From positions 186,001-250,000 of the forward strand of contig DGHR01000003.1 of NCBI GenBank assembly GCA_002392745.1: a stretch of 64,000 nucleotides of DNA. Direction: 5' to 3'. The DNA is from Bacteroidales bacterium UBA3843. GTDB lineage: Bacteria; Bacteroidota; Bacteroidia; Bacteroidales; Paludibacteraceae. This document shows, one piece after another, positions 24,699 through 32,511 of this stretch. The notes under the pieces were generated by a model, which was not told where the DNA came from, ran no database searches, and saw nothing but the letters and a program-made list of their open reading frames with translations. The translations under genes and the position numbers were made by a program. Numbering within the stretch: the stretch's first letter is position 1; each line of letters begins with the position of its first letter.

Positions 24699-26327
24699 TC
24701 AATATTTCAGCCAATTGATAAACTCTGTCGGGTCGGTGGTGAACGCTATCGGTTCGGCTATTTGGTTGCCCTGCGGGTCCAACTGCACAAAGAACGGCTG
24801 TGCATTCGAGCCGAACTGTTCGCGCTGGATGGCGGAGTTGATGTCTCCGATGGATTGGCCTTTGTCTTTCGACTTTCGACTTACGACTTTCGACTCATGA
24901 CTTCTCTTGTCATCCACAAAGAGCTCGATGAAGACATAGTTTTGCAGGCGTGCTTTGACAGAGTCGTCGTCCAACACATAAGCTTCCATCTTGCGGCAGT
25001 TGACGCAACCATAGCCCGTGAAATCAATGATAACAGGTTTGTTCTCCTGCCGCGCAAAAGCCATACCTTCCTCGTAGTCATTGAACACTTCGCGTCCTGA
25101 AATACTCATCGGCGGCGCAAAAGCGCTGATGGCTTTCACGGGCGCGCCGCGAAGACCCGGTACCAGGTAAAACGCAAAGGCCAGGGATGGGATGATCACG
25201 ATCGCACGGATGATTTTACGTGGGGTCGATACGCTCCATATATCCCATAGCAGATAGATTCCTATGCCCAGGAAGCAAACAATCCATATCGCAATAAAGA
25301 GCCATCTCGGCAGTATACCCCACCCGTATGCCATGTCTGCCACACTCAGGAACTTCAGCGAAAGCGCCAACTCCAAAAACGCCAACACCACTTTGAAACT
25401 CGTCATCCAGTCACCTGACTTAGGAGCCTGTTTGAGCCACTGCGGGAACATCGCAAACAGCGAGAACGGCAGTGCCAGTGCTATCGCAAAGCCCAACATT
25501 CCGATTGTCGGAGCCAAGAGACTGCGTCCCGCCGCTTCGACCAGCAATGTGCCGATAATCGGACCTGTACAGGAAAACGAGACAATAACCAGCGTAAACG
25601 CCATCAGCAGAATACTGAGGAATCCGCCTGTGCTGCGCGCCTTGCTATCCAGCGCCGTGGACCAAGAGTCCGGCAGAGTGATTTCAAACAATCCGAAGAA
25701 AGAAAGCGCAAAAATAACAAGTATCAGAAAGAAAATGATATTCACTATCGCATTGGTACTCAGGTCATTAAGCGCCGATGCACCGAAAAGAACCGTTACC
25801 AACAAGCCCAAACCGACATACAGAATGACGATACTCAATCCGTAGAGAACAGCGTCTCGCAGTCCGCCGCCTTTCTTCAAGAAGAACGAAACGGTCATCG
25901 GAATAATCGGCCACACGCAAGGCGTGAAGATGGCGAGAAGTCCACCGAGCAAACCAAGCAGAAATATTACCCACAACGACCTCCCTTCATTTGTAATTTG
26001 GTCTGTATTCTGTACTCTGTCAGCGGAGCGGTCTATACTCTCGAAAGACCACACCTCCGGCGCGGTACACATCTTGTCGTCGCAGGCATTGAAGCGTATC
26101 GGGCACAAGTCCGTTTTCGCCAGAGTGACCACAAACGAGTCTGTGAACTCCTGTTCGTACTCTCGCTCGCCGAACTCGATAATCGTCATGTGCCATCCTT
26201 TGTCAATCGCGGCTTTCAGCCGCACGCTGTCGCCTATATCTTCTCCGCTCCATTTGACGGGCTGCACCATCTGCGCCGCCACCATTAGCGGCAAGAATGC
26301 CAATAGTATTGTCAGTATTCGTTTCAT
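24699..26327 (-). CDS. dsbD: Thiol:disulfide interchange protein DsbD
   Basis: Carries reducing power from cytoplasmic thioredoxin across the inner membrane to periplasmic thiols. Seen: 542 residues from the ATG at 26327; a longer frame to 26423 contains the promoter and is rejected. Signal peptide at 1-19 (MKRILTILLAFLPLMVAAQ), an N-terminal DsbD-alpha-like domain to about 115, eight hydrophobic segments between about 120 and 390 with the CxxC-type pair around FTPCVWPIIPM and FSCTGPIIG, and a thioredoxin-like end with GYGCVNCRKME (about 438-448). Two repeat words are in frame: one before the membrane part, one in a loop of the thioredoxin domain. Confidence 0.93.
   Translation of the reverse strand: MKRILTILLAFLPLMVAAQMVQPVKWSGEDIGDSVRLKAAIDKGWHMTIIEFGEREYEQEFTDSFVVTLAKTDLCPIRFNACDDKMCTAPEVWSFESIDRSADRVQNTDQITNEGRSLWVIFLLGLLGGLLAIFTPCVWPIIPMTVSFFLKKGGGLRDAVLYGLSIVILYVGLGLLVTVLFGASALNDLSTNAIVNIIFFLILVIFALSFFGLFEITLPDSWSTALDSKARSTGGFLSILLMAFTLVIVSFSCTGPIIGTLLVEAAGRSLLAPTIGMLGFAIALALPFSLFAMFPQWLKQAPKSGDWMTSFKVVLAFLELALSLKFLSVADMAYGWGILPRWLFIAIWIVCFLGIGIYLLWDIWSVSTPRKIIRAIVIIPSLAFAFYLVPGLRGAPVKAISAFAPPMSISGREVFNDYEEGMAFARQENKPVIIDFTGYGCVNCRKMEAYVLDDDSVKARLQNYVFIELFVDDKRSHESKVVSRKSKDKGQSIGDINSAIQREQFGSNAQPFFVQLDPQGNQIAEPIAFTTDPTEFINWLKY
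24863..24904. repeat. CTTTCGACTTTCGACTTACGA-type repeat inside dsbD
   Basis: CGACTTTCGACTTACGACTT with flanking copies is a chain of 7-bp words CTTTCGA/CTTACGA. It is read in frame as SHESKVVSRKSKDK in a loop where relatives have a variable stretch. Confidence 0.75.
25985..26022. repeat. TTGTAATTTGGTCTGTATTCTG-type word inside dsbD
   Basis: Low-complexity words (TTTGTAATTTGGTCTGTATT, then CTGTACTCTGT) encode DRVQNTDQITNEG in the linker between the periplasmic and membrane domains. Confidence 0.5.
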
Positions 26328-26347
26328 ATGAGTCACCTTTGCGAGTG

Positions 26348-26355
26348 CAAAGGTA
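26348..26355 (-). promoter_or_regulatory. -7 promoter of dsbD
   Basis: Minus strand reads TACCTTTG followed by CA, about 20 bp before the ATG at 26327; it decides the start choice. Confidence 0.75.
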
Positions 26356-26424
26356 CAACTTTTTTTTGAGATATGCAAAAGCGGACGGATTTTTAGCAAA
26401 AAAATGTGTGTGTTTGCAGGCATA

Positions 26425-26451
26425 AAAAAGCCCGAGTAGTTAGCTCGGGCA
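26425..26451 (-). terminator. Terminator after the small lipoprotein gene
   Basis: Stem GCCCGAG / CTCGGGC with a short loop and, on the minus strand, a run of six T. It follows the stop at 26478. Confidence 0.88.
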
Positions 26452-26477
26452 AGTGTAGTTGGAAGTTCATTAGAATA

Positions 26478-26867
26478 TTATTTTACTTTGGTCATGTTCA
26501 AAGTACCTATTTTATTTTTCATTACAAGGCTTGAGTTGGTAAGTTCTTGTATGGTGAAAACATTCTCATCTACTGTTCCTTTGTCCAAAATCAAGGTTTT
26601 TCCGTTTAATTCATAAGTACCATCCTCTGTCAATTTTTCTCCAGCTGCATTCACATCCGTGATGTATTTACCATCACTTGCGAAGGTATAGTACATGTAC
26701 TCACCACTTTCAATTTTTTTTTCTACCGCCACGCCATCAATCGTAGTGGTCACAGAAGTAACACTCCATTTTCCCAAAAGAAGATCTGCGTCGCTTTTTT
26801 TCTCACAACTTGTGAACGTCAAACCTGCAAATAAAACTACTGCAAGACACATAAAAAACTTTTTCAT
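26478..26867 (-). CDS. Small lipocalin-like lipoprotein
   Basis: Seen: 129 residues. A signal peptide ends in a lipobox-like FTSC (Cys21), so the mature protein is probably lipid-anchored. The body has LLLGKWSVTSVTTTIDG, YYTFASDGKYI and GTYELNGKTLILDKG, the alternating strands of the small lipocalin-like proteins common in Bacteroidetes. No enzyme motif is seen and the function is unknown. It is a single gene with a clear terminator. A structured RNA candidate lies upstream on the same strand and might, alternatively, be its leader. Confidence 0.75.
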   Translation of the reverse strand: MKKFFMCLAVVLFAGLTFTSCEKKSDADLLLGKWSVTSVTTTIDGVAVEKKIESGEYMYYTFASDGKYITDVNAAGEKLTEDGTYELNGKTLILDKGTVDENVFTIQELTNSSLVMKNKIGTLNMTKVK

Positions 26868-26942
26868 TGTTTCTTTTGCTCATTTATATCCCATCGAGCA
26901 TCGGGTTTAAAATGATTAAATTAAAGTTTACAAACCATATAT

Positions 26943-27163
26943 ACAAAAAAATATGGGCGTTCCTATCTGTCCCAAGGCTGTAGGAAATGCCTATACACCG
27001 ATAAGTCACGCCCATATATGCTATGGACGCTTAACGACTTATTTTGGTGTATCTGTTGAACTTCCTACATTCTGGGACAACCAATAAATCGCAAACGCGA
27101 AAAAACTAATATGTTACCGTTTTTTTACGCTGTCGGAACCAGCGGTCATTCTCAAATGACGCT
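26943..27163 (-). ncRNA. Structured small RNA candidate (6S-like size and shape)
   Basis: Seen on the minus strand: a promoter (TACCTTTG, 27165-27172), then about 215 nt ending in T-run at 26943-26950. Near the 5' end are two perfect small hairpins (GTCATT/AATGAC and CGCTG/CAGCG). The rest folds as one long interrupted hairpin with five nested pairs: 26968-26974 with 27073-27079 (TGTCCCA/TGGGACA), 26979-26986 with 27062-27069, 26993-26999 with 27046-27052, 27001-27007 with 27036-27042, and 27012-27016 with 27022-27026. A competing 10-bp stem (26951-26960 with 27008-27017) lies right before the T-run and could act as terminator. Length and shape recall 6S RNA; this identity is inference. No open reading frame explains it. 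Confidence 0.55.
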
Positions 27164-27164
27164 G

Positions 27165-27172
27165 CAAAGGTA
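27165..27172 (-). promoter_or_regulatory. -7 promoter of the structured RNA
   Basis: Minus strand reads TACCTTTG followed by CAG; a TTG lies 20 bases upstream. It points into the hairpin region, with no coding sequence for 300 bp. Confidence 0.65.
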
Positions 27173-27224
27173 GTATATATTTTTCAAATGTGCAAATAAA
27201 AAATGCATTTTATAATTTTTAACA

Positions 27225-27279
27225 TGGCAAAAGTGGCAAAACTGGCAATATGCTCTATCTGTTTTTGCCACTTTTGCCA
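27225..27279. repeat. 17-bp perfect inverted repeat downstream of murA
   Basis: Arm 27225-27241 (TGGCAAAAGTGGCAAAA) and arm 27263-27279 are exact complements with a 21-base spacer. A second hairpin (TTTTCGAAC/GTTCGAAAA, 27296-27318) lies beside it. Together they probably end the murA transcript, though neither has a clear T-run. Confidence 0.8.
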
Positions 27280-27414
27280 CTACAAATAAACCATTTTTTC
27301 GAACGCCCTGTTCGAAAATAAAACGTTAGTTGTTCTTAGTGATTCTTAGTGATACTTAGTGGTTGTCGAGGGTATCTCATAACCGGCACGTACCCGGATG
27401 CAGACCCTTCGCTA

Positions 27415-28722
27415 TCAATCTTCCCGTTTGATACAAGCGCCGATAGCGTTGAGGCGGTGTTCGATGTCTTCGTAGCCGCGGTCAATCTGGTCGATATGGT
27501 CAATCTTGCTTGTGCCTTCGGCGCTCATGGCGGCAATCAGCATAGCAATACCGGCACGTATATCCGGGCTCGTCATGTTGTTGCGTTTCAATTGGCGCGT
27601 GTGGTCATGACCGATTACAACCGCTCTGTGCGGGTCGCAGAGGATAATCTGGGCGCCCATATCAATCAGTTTGTCCACAAAGAACAGACGGGATTCGAAC
27701 ATCTTCTGGTGAATCAGCACGGACCCTTTCGCCTGCGTTGCCACCACCAAGAGCACGGAGAGCAAATCCGGCGTGAGACCGGGCCACGGGGCATCGGCAA
27801 CCGTGAGGATAGAGCCATCGAGAAACGACTCTATCTGGTAGTGTTCCTGCGCCGGAATAAGGAGATCGTCGCCCTCTTCGTCAATGCGTATTCCCAATCT
27901 GCGGAAGGCGTCAGGAATGATTCCCAAGTCCTTGATACCGGCATTCTTGATGCGGAGTTCCGAGCCCGTGATAGCCGCCATGCCGATGAACGAGCCCACC
28001 TCAATCATATCGGGCAGGAGTCTGTGCTGTGCGCCATGGAGGGATTTGACACCCTCTATCGTCAGCAGGTTAGACCCCACTCCGCTGATCTTTGCACCCA
28101 TCGCATTGAGCAGCCGGCATAGTTGCTGCACGTACGGTTCGCAGGCGGCATTGTAAATCGTGGTCGTTCCTTTCGCGAGGACAGAAGCCATGATGATATT
28201 CGCTGTACCGGTCACAGACGCCTCGTCGAGCAGCATATACGTACCTTTGAGGTGCTTGCCGTTGAAACGGTAGGCTAACAACTCCTGGTCGTACTCAAAC
28301 GTGGCACCGAGATTCACCATTCCTTGGAAATGGGTGTCCAGACGACGGCGGCCAATCTTGTCTCCGCCGGGTTTGGCGTAGGTCACTTCGCCCAGACGCG
28401 CCAATAGCGGACCAATCAGCATCACCGAACCGCGCAGTTTGTTGCATTTCTTCAGGAAATCCGCACTCCGCAGGTACGCTGTGTCGAGGTTGGCTGCCGT
28501 AAAAGCGAACTTGCCTTTCGCCAGTTTCTCCACCGTCACGCCGATAGAGGCGAGCAGGTCGATGAGGTTATTCACGTCCAATATATTCGGCAGATTGTCA
28601 ATTACGACTGTCTCTTTGGTCAGCAATACGGCGCAAAGCACTTGCAGTGCCTCGTTTTTTGCGCCTTGCGGAGTGATTGTTCCGTGCAGTTTATGTCCGC
28701 CTTCGATTACAAATGTAGCCAT
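27415..28722 (-). CDS. murA: UDP-N-acetylglucosamine 1-carboxyvinyltransferase
   Basis: First committed step of peptidoglycan synthesis: adds enolpyruvate from PEP to UDP-GlcNAc. Seen: 435 residues. GGHKLHGTITPQGAKNEALQ in part carries the KNxAL signature (Lys-Asn pair near 22), and KPGGDKIGRRRLD is the active-site loop. In that loop the usual cysteine is aspartate (Asp121). Known: Cys-to-Asp here, as in mycobacteria, keeps activity but blocks alkylation by fosfomycin. It is followed, in transcription order, only by noncoding DNA, and preceded by murB 34 bp away, so both may be one transcript. Confidence 0.96.
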   Translation of the reverse strand: MATFVIEGGHKLHGTITPQGAKNEALQVLCAVLLTKETVVIDNLPNILDVNNLIDLLASIGVTVEKLAKGKFAFTAANLDTAYLRSADFLKKCNKLRGSVMLIGPLLARLGEVTYAKPGGDKIGRRRLDTHFQGMVNLGATFEYDQELLAYRFNGKHLKGTYMLLDEASVTGTANIIMASVLAKGTTTIYNAACEPYVQQLCRLLNAMGAKISGVGSNLLTIEGVKSLHGAQHRLLPDMIEVGSFIGMAAITGSELRIKNAGIKDLGIIPDAFRRLGIRIDEEGDDLLIPAQEHYQIESFLDGSILTVADAPWPGLTPDLLSVLLVVATQAKGSVLIHQKMFESRLFFVDKLIDMGAQIILCDPHRAVVIGHDHTRQLKRNNMTSPDIRAGIAMLIAAMSAEGTSKIDHIDQIDRGYEDIEHRLNAIGACIKRED

Positions 28723-28730
28723 TTTATTTA

Positions 28731-28756
28731 CGATTTAGCGATGTACGATGTACGAT
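28731..28756. repeat. TTTACGATTTAGCGATGTACGA word between murA and murB
   Basis: The 34-bp gap is made of GATTTAGCGATGTACGATGT, a member of the GTACGA word family. Confidence 0.55.
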
Positions 28757-29752
28757 TTATATATAATTCACTTCGGGTGATATTTCTATGCCGAATTTCT
28801 CTTTCACGCCCTTGCAGATTGCCGCTGCCAGATTGACGATGTCTTCCGGCGCGGCGTTGTTGCGGTTGACAAGCACCAGAGGCTGTTTCTCGTAGCATTG
28901 TGCGCCGCCCAGCATCTTGCCTTTCCATCCGCATTGCTCTATCAGCCATGCCGCGGGAATCTTCACTCCGCCGTCCTGCTCGAAATGCGGTACCCTCTCG
29001 TACTGCGCTGCAATTGCCTCATATACTTCGCGCGGCACTATCGGATTCTTGAAGAACGAACCCGCCGAACCCAACTCGCTTACCTCCGGGAGTTTCTGTC
29101 TGCGGATGCGGACAACCGCCTCGCGAACAGACATCGGTGTCGGTTTGTCTCCGACTTCGCACTGCAAATTGCCGTATTCCAACTTCGGCTCGAAATGTTT
29201 GTTGAGCCTGTAAACAACATGCGTTATGATATATTGCCCGCGCAGTTCGTTCTTGAAAACACTGTCCCTGTAGCCGTAGCGGCACTCGGCGTTGGTAAAT
29301 ACACGTTCCTCGCCGTTCTCCAAAGAAACAGCACGGACCGACTCAATCACATCTTTCGCCTCTACGCCGTACGCCCCGACGTTCTGCACAGCGGATGCGC
29401 CTACTTCGCCCGGGATATGGCTCAGATTCTCCATACCGGAAATGCCCATGTCGCACAACTGCTCAATGAGCTCGTCCATCACCAGTCCGTTGTCCGCCTC
29501 TATCCACACATGGTCGCTATCCTCGTTCGTACAGCGTGCGCGGCGCATGGCGGAGTGCAGTACTACGCCGTCGTAGTCCTTGGTAAACAGCAGGTTACTG
29601 CCCGAACCGATATGCAGAATCTTCCCGCCGCGGTACATATCCAGCAGCTGGCGCAATTCTTCCACCGAACTATACTCGGCAAAAATCTTTGCCTTCACAT
29701 CCATTCGGAACGTGTTGAACGGCAATAACGATATATTCTCTTTTATGGTCAT
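28757..29752 (-). CDS. murB: UDP-N-acetylenolpyruvoylglucosamine reductase
   Basis: Second step of peptidoglycan precursor synthesis; FAD and NADPH dependent. Seen: 331 residues. The FAD-binding segment includes ILHIGSGSNLLFTKDYDG (about 46-62), IPGEVGASAVQNVGAYG (about 115-131), the catalytic serine in ELGSAGSFFKNP (about 225) and the C-terminal Glu in SPEVNYI. The build resembles the type I enzyme of E. coli. It lies upstream of murA in the same direction, a pairing that strengthens both calls. Confidence 0.95.
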   Translation of the reverse strand: MTIKENISLLPFNTFRMDVKAKIFAEYSSVEELRQLLDMYRGGKILHIGSGSNLLFTKDYDGVVLHSAMRRARCTNEDSDHVWIEADNGLVMDELIEQLCDMGISGMENLSHIPGEVGASAVQNVGAYGVEAKDVIESVRAVSLENGEERVFTNAECRYGYRDSVFKNELRGQYIITHVVYRLNKHFEPKLEYGNLQCEVGDKPTPMSVREAVVRIRRQKLPEVSELGSAGSFFKNPIVPREVYEAIAAQYERVPHFEQDGGVKIPAAWLIEQCGWKGKMLGGAQCYEKQPLVLVNRNNAAPEDIVNLAAAICKGVKEKFGIEISPEVNYI

Positions 29753-29823
29753 TTTTAATTCTTAATTTCTCAATCACCATTCCCTTTCTCCCTCTCTTGA
29801 GGAGAGGGCCGGTGTGAGGTTGT
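29753..29823. repeat. AAT/CTCCCTCTC low-complexity gap between nadE and murB
   Basis: TTTTTAATTCTTAATTTCTC is followed by CTCCCTCTCTTGAGGAGAGGG, an inverted repeat similar in style to the one at 1739-1776. No gene is seen here. Confidence 0.5.
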
Positions 29824-31755
29824 TCAGATGCAAGAGGCGTCACTCGGCATTCGCCAGTCGCCACGCGGAGATAGCGAAACGCTTACTACTTTGGGGCCGT
29901 CCGGCATACACGAGCGCTTGAACTGCTGCGTGCAGAACCGGCGCATGAAAACACTCAGCCATTTGTCGATAGTAGCCTCGTCGTATTTGTCCTCAAACGC
30001 CTGAATAGCCATGTACCGGATTTTCTCGCGTGTGAATCCATAACGCAGGAAATAGAAGATGAAGAAATCGTGCAGTTCGTACGGTCCCACTTTGTCTTCG
30101 GTCTTTTGCGCAATACCGCCCTGTTCGTCCGTCGGCAGCAATTCGGGTGAAACCGGCGTGTCAACAACATCGAGCAGCACCTTGCGCAAGTCTTCGCCAA
30201 AGAGATTCTCCGCGGCGTATTTCACCAGATAGCGGACAAGCGTCTTGGGGATTCCGGCATTCACGCCGTACATGGACATCTGGTCGCCGCTGTAGGTGCA
30301 CCACCCCAATGCCAGTTCGCTCAGGTCACCCGTTCCGACCACTATACCGTTCAGTTGGTTGGCCAGATCCATCAGAATGAGCGTACGCACGCGTGCCTGC
30401 GCGTTCTCATAAGTAATGTCATGCGTCTCCAGGTCGTGGCCGATATCAGTGAGATGCTGTACCGCCATTTCGCGGATAGGTATCTCGCGGTGGGTGATTC
30501 CCAGCAAACTCATGAGGTCAAGCGCATTCTGGTAAGTACGGTCGCTGGTACCGAACCCCGGCATAGTGACTCCCACTACGCGGCTGCGGTCATAGCCGAG
30601 CTGGTCAGCAGCCATCACAGACACCAGCAATGCCAGCGTACTGTCCAAACCGCCGGATATACCGATAACGAGTGTCTCGGAGCGGGTGTGCTCCCAACGG
30701 CGCATCAGTCCGCTCGTCTGGATGGAGAACACGTCCATGCAGTAGTTATCCTCGTCGCCTTTCTTTGGGAGGAACGGCGAAGTGGAGAAATGGCGGTGGA
30801 GCGGTTCCGTATACTCTTCTTCACGCTCTATCGGCGCCACGTTGATATGGCGGTAATGTCCGGCCTTATCCTTCGTAAAATTGGTGTTGCGCTGTCTGTC
30901 AGTGCGCAGACGCTCGATGTCTATCTCCTGGATTACCATCGTGTTCGCGCGCTGGAACCGTTCGCCTTCCTCCAGCATAACGCCGTTCTCGGCGATATAC
31001 GTACTGCCGGAAAAGACGACATCCGTTGTCGATTCGCCGACGCCGGACGAGGTATAGATATAACCGCAGTGCACGCGCGCCGACTGCTGGGTAATCATCT
31101 GGCGGCGGAAAGCATGCTTGCCCACAAGGCAGTTGCTGCTCGACAGGTTGAATATCAACTCCGCACCTTGTATGGACAACTGGGTCGAGGGCGGCAGCGG
31201 AGACCAAAGGTCTTCGCAAATCTCTATACCGAATGTATAGTTGCGGGTGGTGAACAACAGGTCTGTACCAAACGGCACTTCCCCGCTCCATATCTCAATC
31301 TTGGGAATACGCGGCGCAATGCCTCCCGGCGTAAACTCGCGTGCAGCGCGTCCGCTGGTGAACCACCGTTTCTCATAGAACTCGCCGGTATTGGGCAGGT
31401 TGACCTTGGGCACAACACCCATCACCTCGCCGTCGGTCATCACAAATGCACAGTTGAACATGTCATTGTCCACCTGAAGCGGCGCCCCTACCAGCACAAC
31501 AATCGCTTTGCCGCGCGTATAATCACACAGGTCTTCCAACTCGCGCATACAAGTCTGCTGGAGCTGTTGGGTGAAGAACAAGTCTGCACAGGTATATCCC
31601 GTCAGACTCAGTTCGGGAAAACAGATTACCTCCACGCCTTCGGCGATTGCTTCGTCTATCTGGCGTCTGATTTGTTCGGCGTTGTATTTACAATCCGCCA
31701 CACGCATGGTGGGCACTGCTGCCGCCACACGCACAAATCCAAAATTAGTGTCCAT
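29824..31755 (-). CDS. nadE: Glutamine-dependent NAD+ synthetase
   Basis: Last step of NAD synthesis: amidates nicotinic acid adenine dinucleotide using ammonia from glutamine. Seen: 643 residues from the ATG at 31755 (a longer frame to 31812 contains the promoter). N-terminal nitrilase-type glutaminase with its triad in CFPELSLTGYTC (Glu), PKVNLPNTGEFYEKR (Lys) and GIEICEDLWSP (Cys); C-terminal synthetase with the ATP-pyrophosphatase loop GISGGLDSTLALL (about 362-374), VVGTGDLSELALGWCTYSGD and the RSCMPDGPKV end. Length and order match the two-domain enzymes. It is the first gene of a minus-strand set with murB and murA. Confidence 0.96.
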   Translation of the reverse strand: MDTNFGFVRVAAAVPTMRVADCKYNAEQIRRQIDEAIAEGVEVICFPELSLTGYTCADLFFTQQLQQTCMRELEDLCDYTRGKAIVVLVGAPLQVDNDMFNCAFVMTDGEVMGVVPKVNLPNTGEFYEKRWFTSGRAAREFTPGGIAPRIPKIEIWSGEVPFGTDLLFTTRNYTFGIEICEDLWSPLPPSTQLSIQGAELIFNLSSSNCLVGKHAFRRQMITQQSARVHCGYIYTSSGVGESTTDVVFSGSTYIAENGVMLEEGERFQRANTMVIQEIDIERLRTDRQRNTNFTKDKAGHYRHINVAPIEREEEYTEPLHRHFSTSPFLPKKGDEDNYCMDVFSIQTSGLMRRWEHTRSETLVIGISGGLDSTLALLVSVMAADQLGYDRSRVVGVTMPGFGTSDRTYQNALDLMSLLGITHREIPIREMAVQHLTDIGHDLETHDITYENAQARVRTLILMDLANQLNGIVVGTGDLSELALGWCTYSGDQMSMYGVNAGIPKTLVRYLVKYAAENLFGEDLRKVLLDVVDTPVSPELLPTDEQGGIAQKTEDKVGPYELHDFFIFYFLRYGFTREKIRYMAIQAFEDKYDEATIDKWLSVFMRRFCTQQFKRSCMPDGPKVVSVSLSPRGDWRMPSDASCI

Positions 31756-31781
31756 ATTATTCCAAATAAATAATTTGTGTG

Positions 31782-31789
31782 CAAATTTA
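31782..31789 (-). promoter_or_regulatory. -7 promoter of nadE
   Basis: Minus strand reads TAAATTTG followed by CAC, about 27 bp before the ATG at 31755. Confidence 0.65.
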
Positions 31790-31926
31790 CAAAAAAAGGC
31801 AGACATACACAAATAAAATCTGCTTATTTACGCATTTTTGCGCATTTTCCGCCACTCAAGAGAAAGAAAATACACAAAAATATCATTTTTTTTCTCAAAA
31901 TATTTGGTCATATCAAAAAAAAGCAG

Positions 31927-31934
31927 TACCTTTG
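31927..31934 (+). promoter_or_regulatory. -7 promoter of tRNA-Glu
   Basis: TACCTTTG followed by CACTCG lies 28 bp before the tRNA. An almost identical stretch (GCAGTACCTTTGCAC) precedes tRNA-His at 59026. Confidence 0.75.
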
Positions 31935-31961
31935 CACTCGCTTTCGTTCGAAAAGCAGCTG

Positions 31962-32034
31962 GGTGCTATCGTCTAGTGGCCTAGGACAACGGCCTCTCAC
32001 GCCGTAAACCCCGGTTCGAGTCCGGGTAGCACTA
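31962..32034 (+). tRNA. tRNA-Glu (anticodon CTC)
   Basis: Seen: acceptor stem GGTGCTA/TAGCACT with a terminal G-T pair, D-arm, anticodon stem ACGGC/GCCGT with loop CTCTCAC (anticodon CTC), T-arm CCCGG-TTCGAGT-CCGGG. It carries no encoded CCA. It is followed at once by a hairpin terminator and then by two tandem units that repeat its 3' end. Confidence 0.95.
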
Positions 32035-32271
32035 CTGAAAAAAAGAACCTTCGGGTTCTTTTTTTGTGCTACACGGCTCGAATCCGGGGGTTCTTAGCCT
32101 CTTTGGGGCACGATTAATACAGATTAACTGTATTTTTCGAGTCTCGGGTAGCACTACTGAAAAAAAAGAGCCTTCGGGTTCTTTTTTTGTGCTACACGGC
32201 TCGAATCCGGGGGTTCTTAGCCCCTTTGGGGCACGATTAATACAGATTAACTGTATTTTTCGAGTCTCGGG
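32027..32271. repeat. Two tandem 122/123-bp units derived from the tRNA-Glu 3' end and terminator
   Basis: Unit 1 spans 32027-32148 and unit 2 32149-32271; they differ at a few bases. Each holds the tRNA 3' end (TAGCACTACTGA), a terminator (GAACC or GAGCC, TTCG, GGTTC, T-run), a reversed near-copy of the T-arm/acceptor (GTGCTACACGGCTCGAATCC) and a second hairpin AATACAG/CTGTATT with T-run. A third copy starts as CGAGTCTCGGGTTGCACC and breaks off. The reversed copy lets each unit fold into one long hairpin. Confidence 0.85.
32037..32065 (+). terminator. Terminator of tRNA-Glu
   Basis: A-run, GAACC, tetraloop TTCG, GGTTC, T-run: a classic hairpin right after the tRNA. A copy with GAGCC lies at 32160-32188. 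Confidence 0.92.
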
Positions 32272-32461
32272 TTGCACCAAACCAGAGAAAAGAGCGTTCA
32301 AGGTACTTTTGTGTTTTCAGGAATGCTGAGATGTCTCCTATTATTGTTGATTTGCGACTTATACAACATTGATATTGGAGAGTAACTGACTGATTTTGCA
32401 CAAATACAATCTTTTTTTCGAAAAAAAAGTAAAAATATTTGCGTGGATGGAAAATTATTTG

Positions 32462-32469
32462 TATCTTTG
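32462..32469 (+). promoter_or_regulatory. -7 promoter of the outer-membrane protein gene
   Basis: TATCTTTG followed by CACG, 43 bp before the chosen ATG at 32512. The gap 32272-32461 holds nothing else I can support. Confidence 0.7.
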
Positions 32470-32511
32470 CACGCTGTAAGGATTTTTACGCGCGAACGAT
32501 TATTTTTCTCC

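Noticed and set aside
32032..32301. An 89-codon minus-strand frame with two near-identical halves opposite the tRNA-Glu repeats
   Set aside because: It is antisense to the tRNA 3' end and terminators; the internal repeat simply mirrors the tandem DNA units. Frames containing RTPGFEPCST-like peptides are a usual artefact of tRNA antisense DNA.
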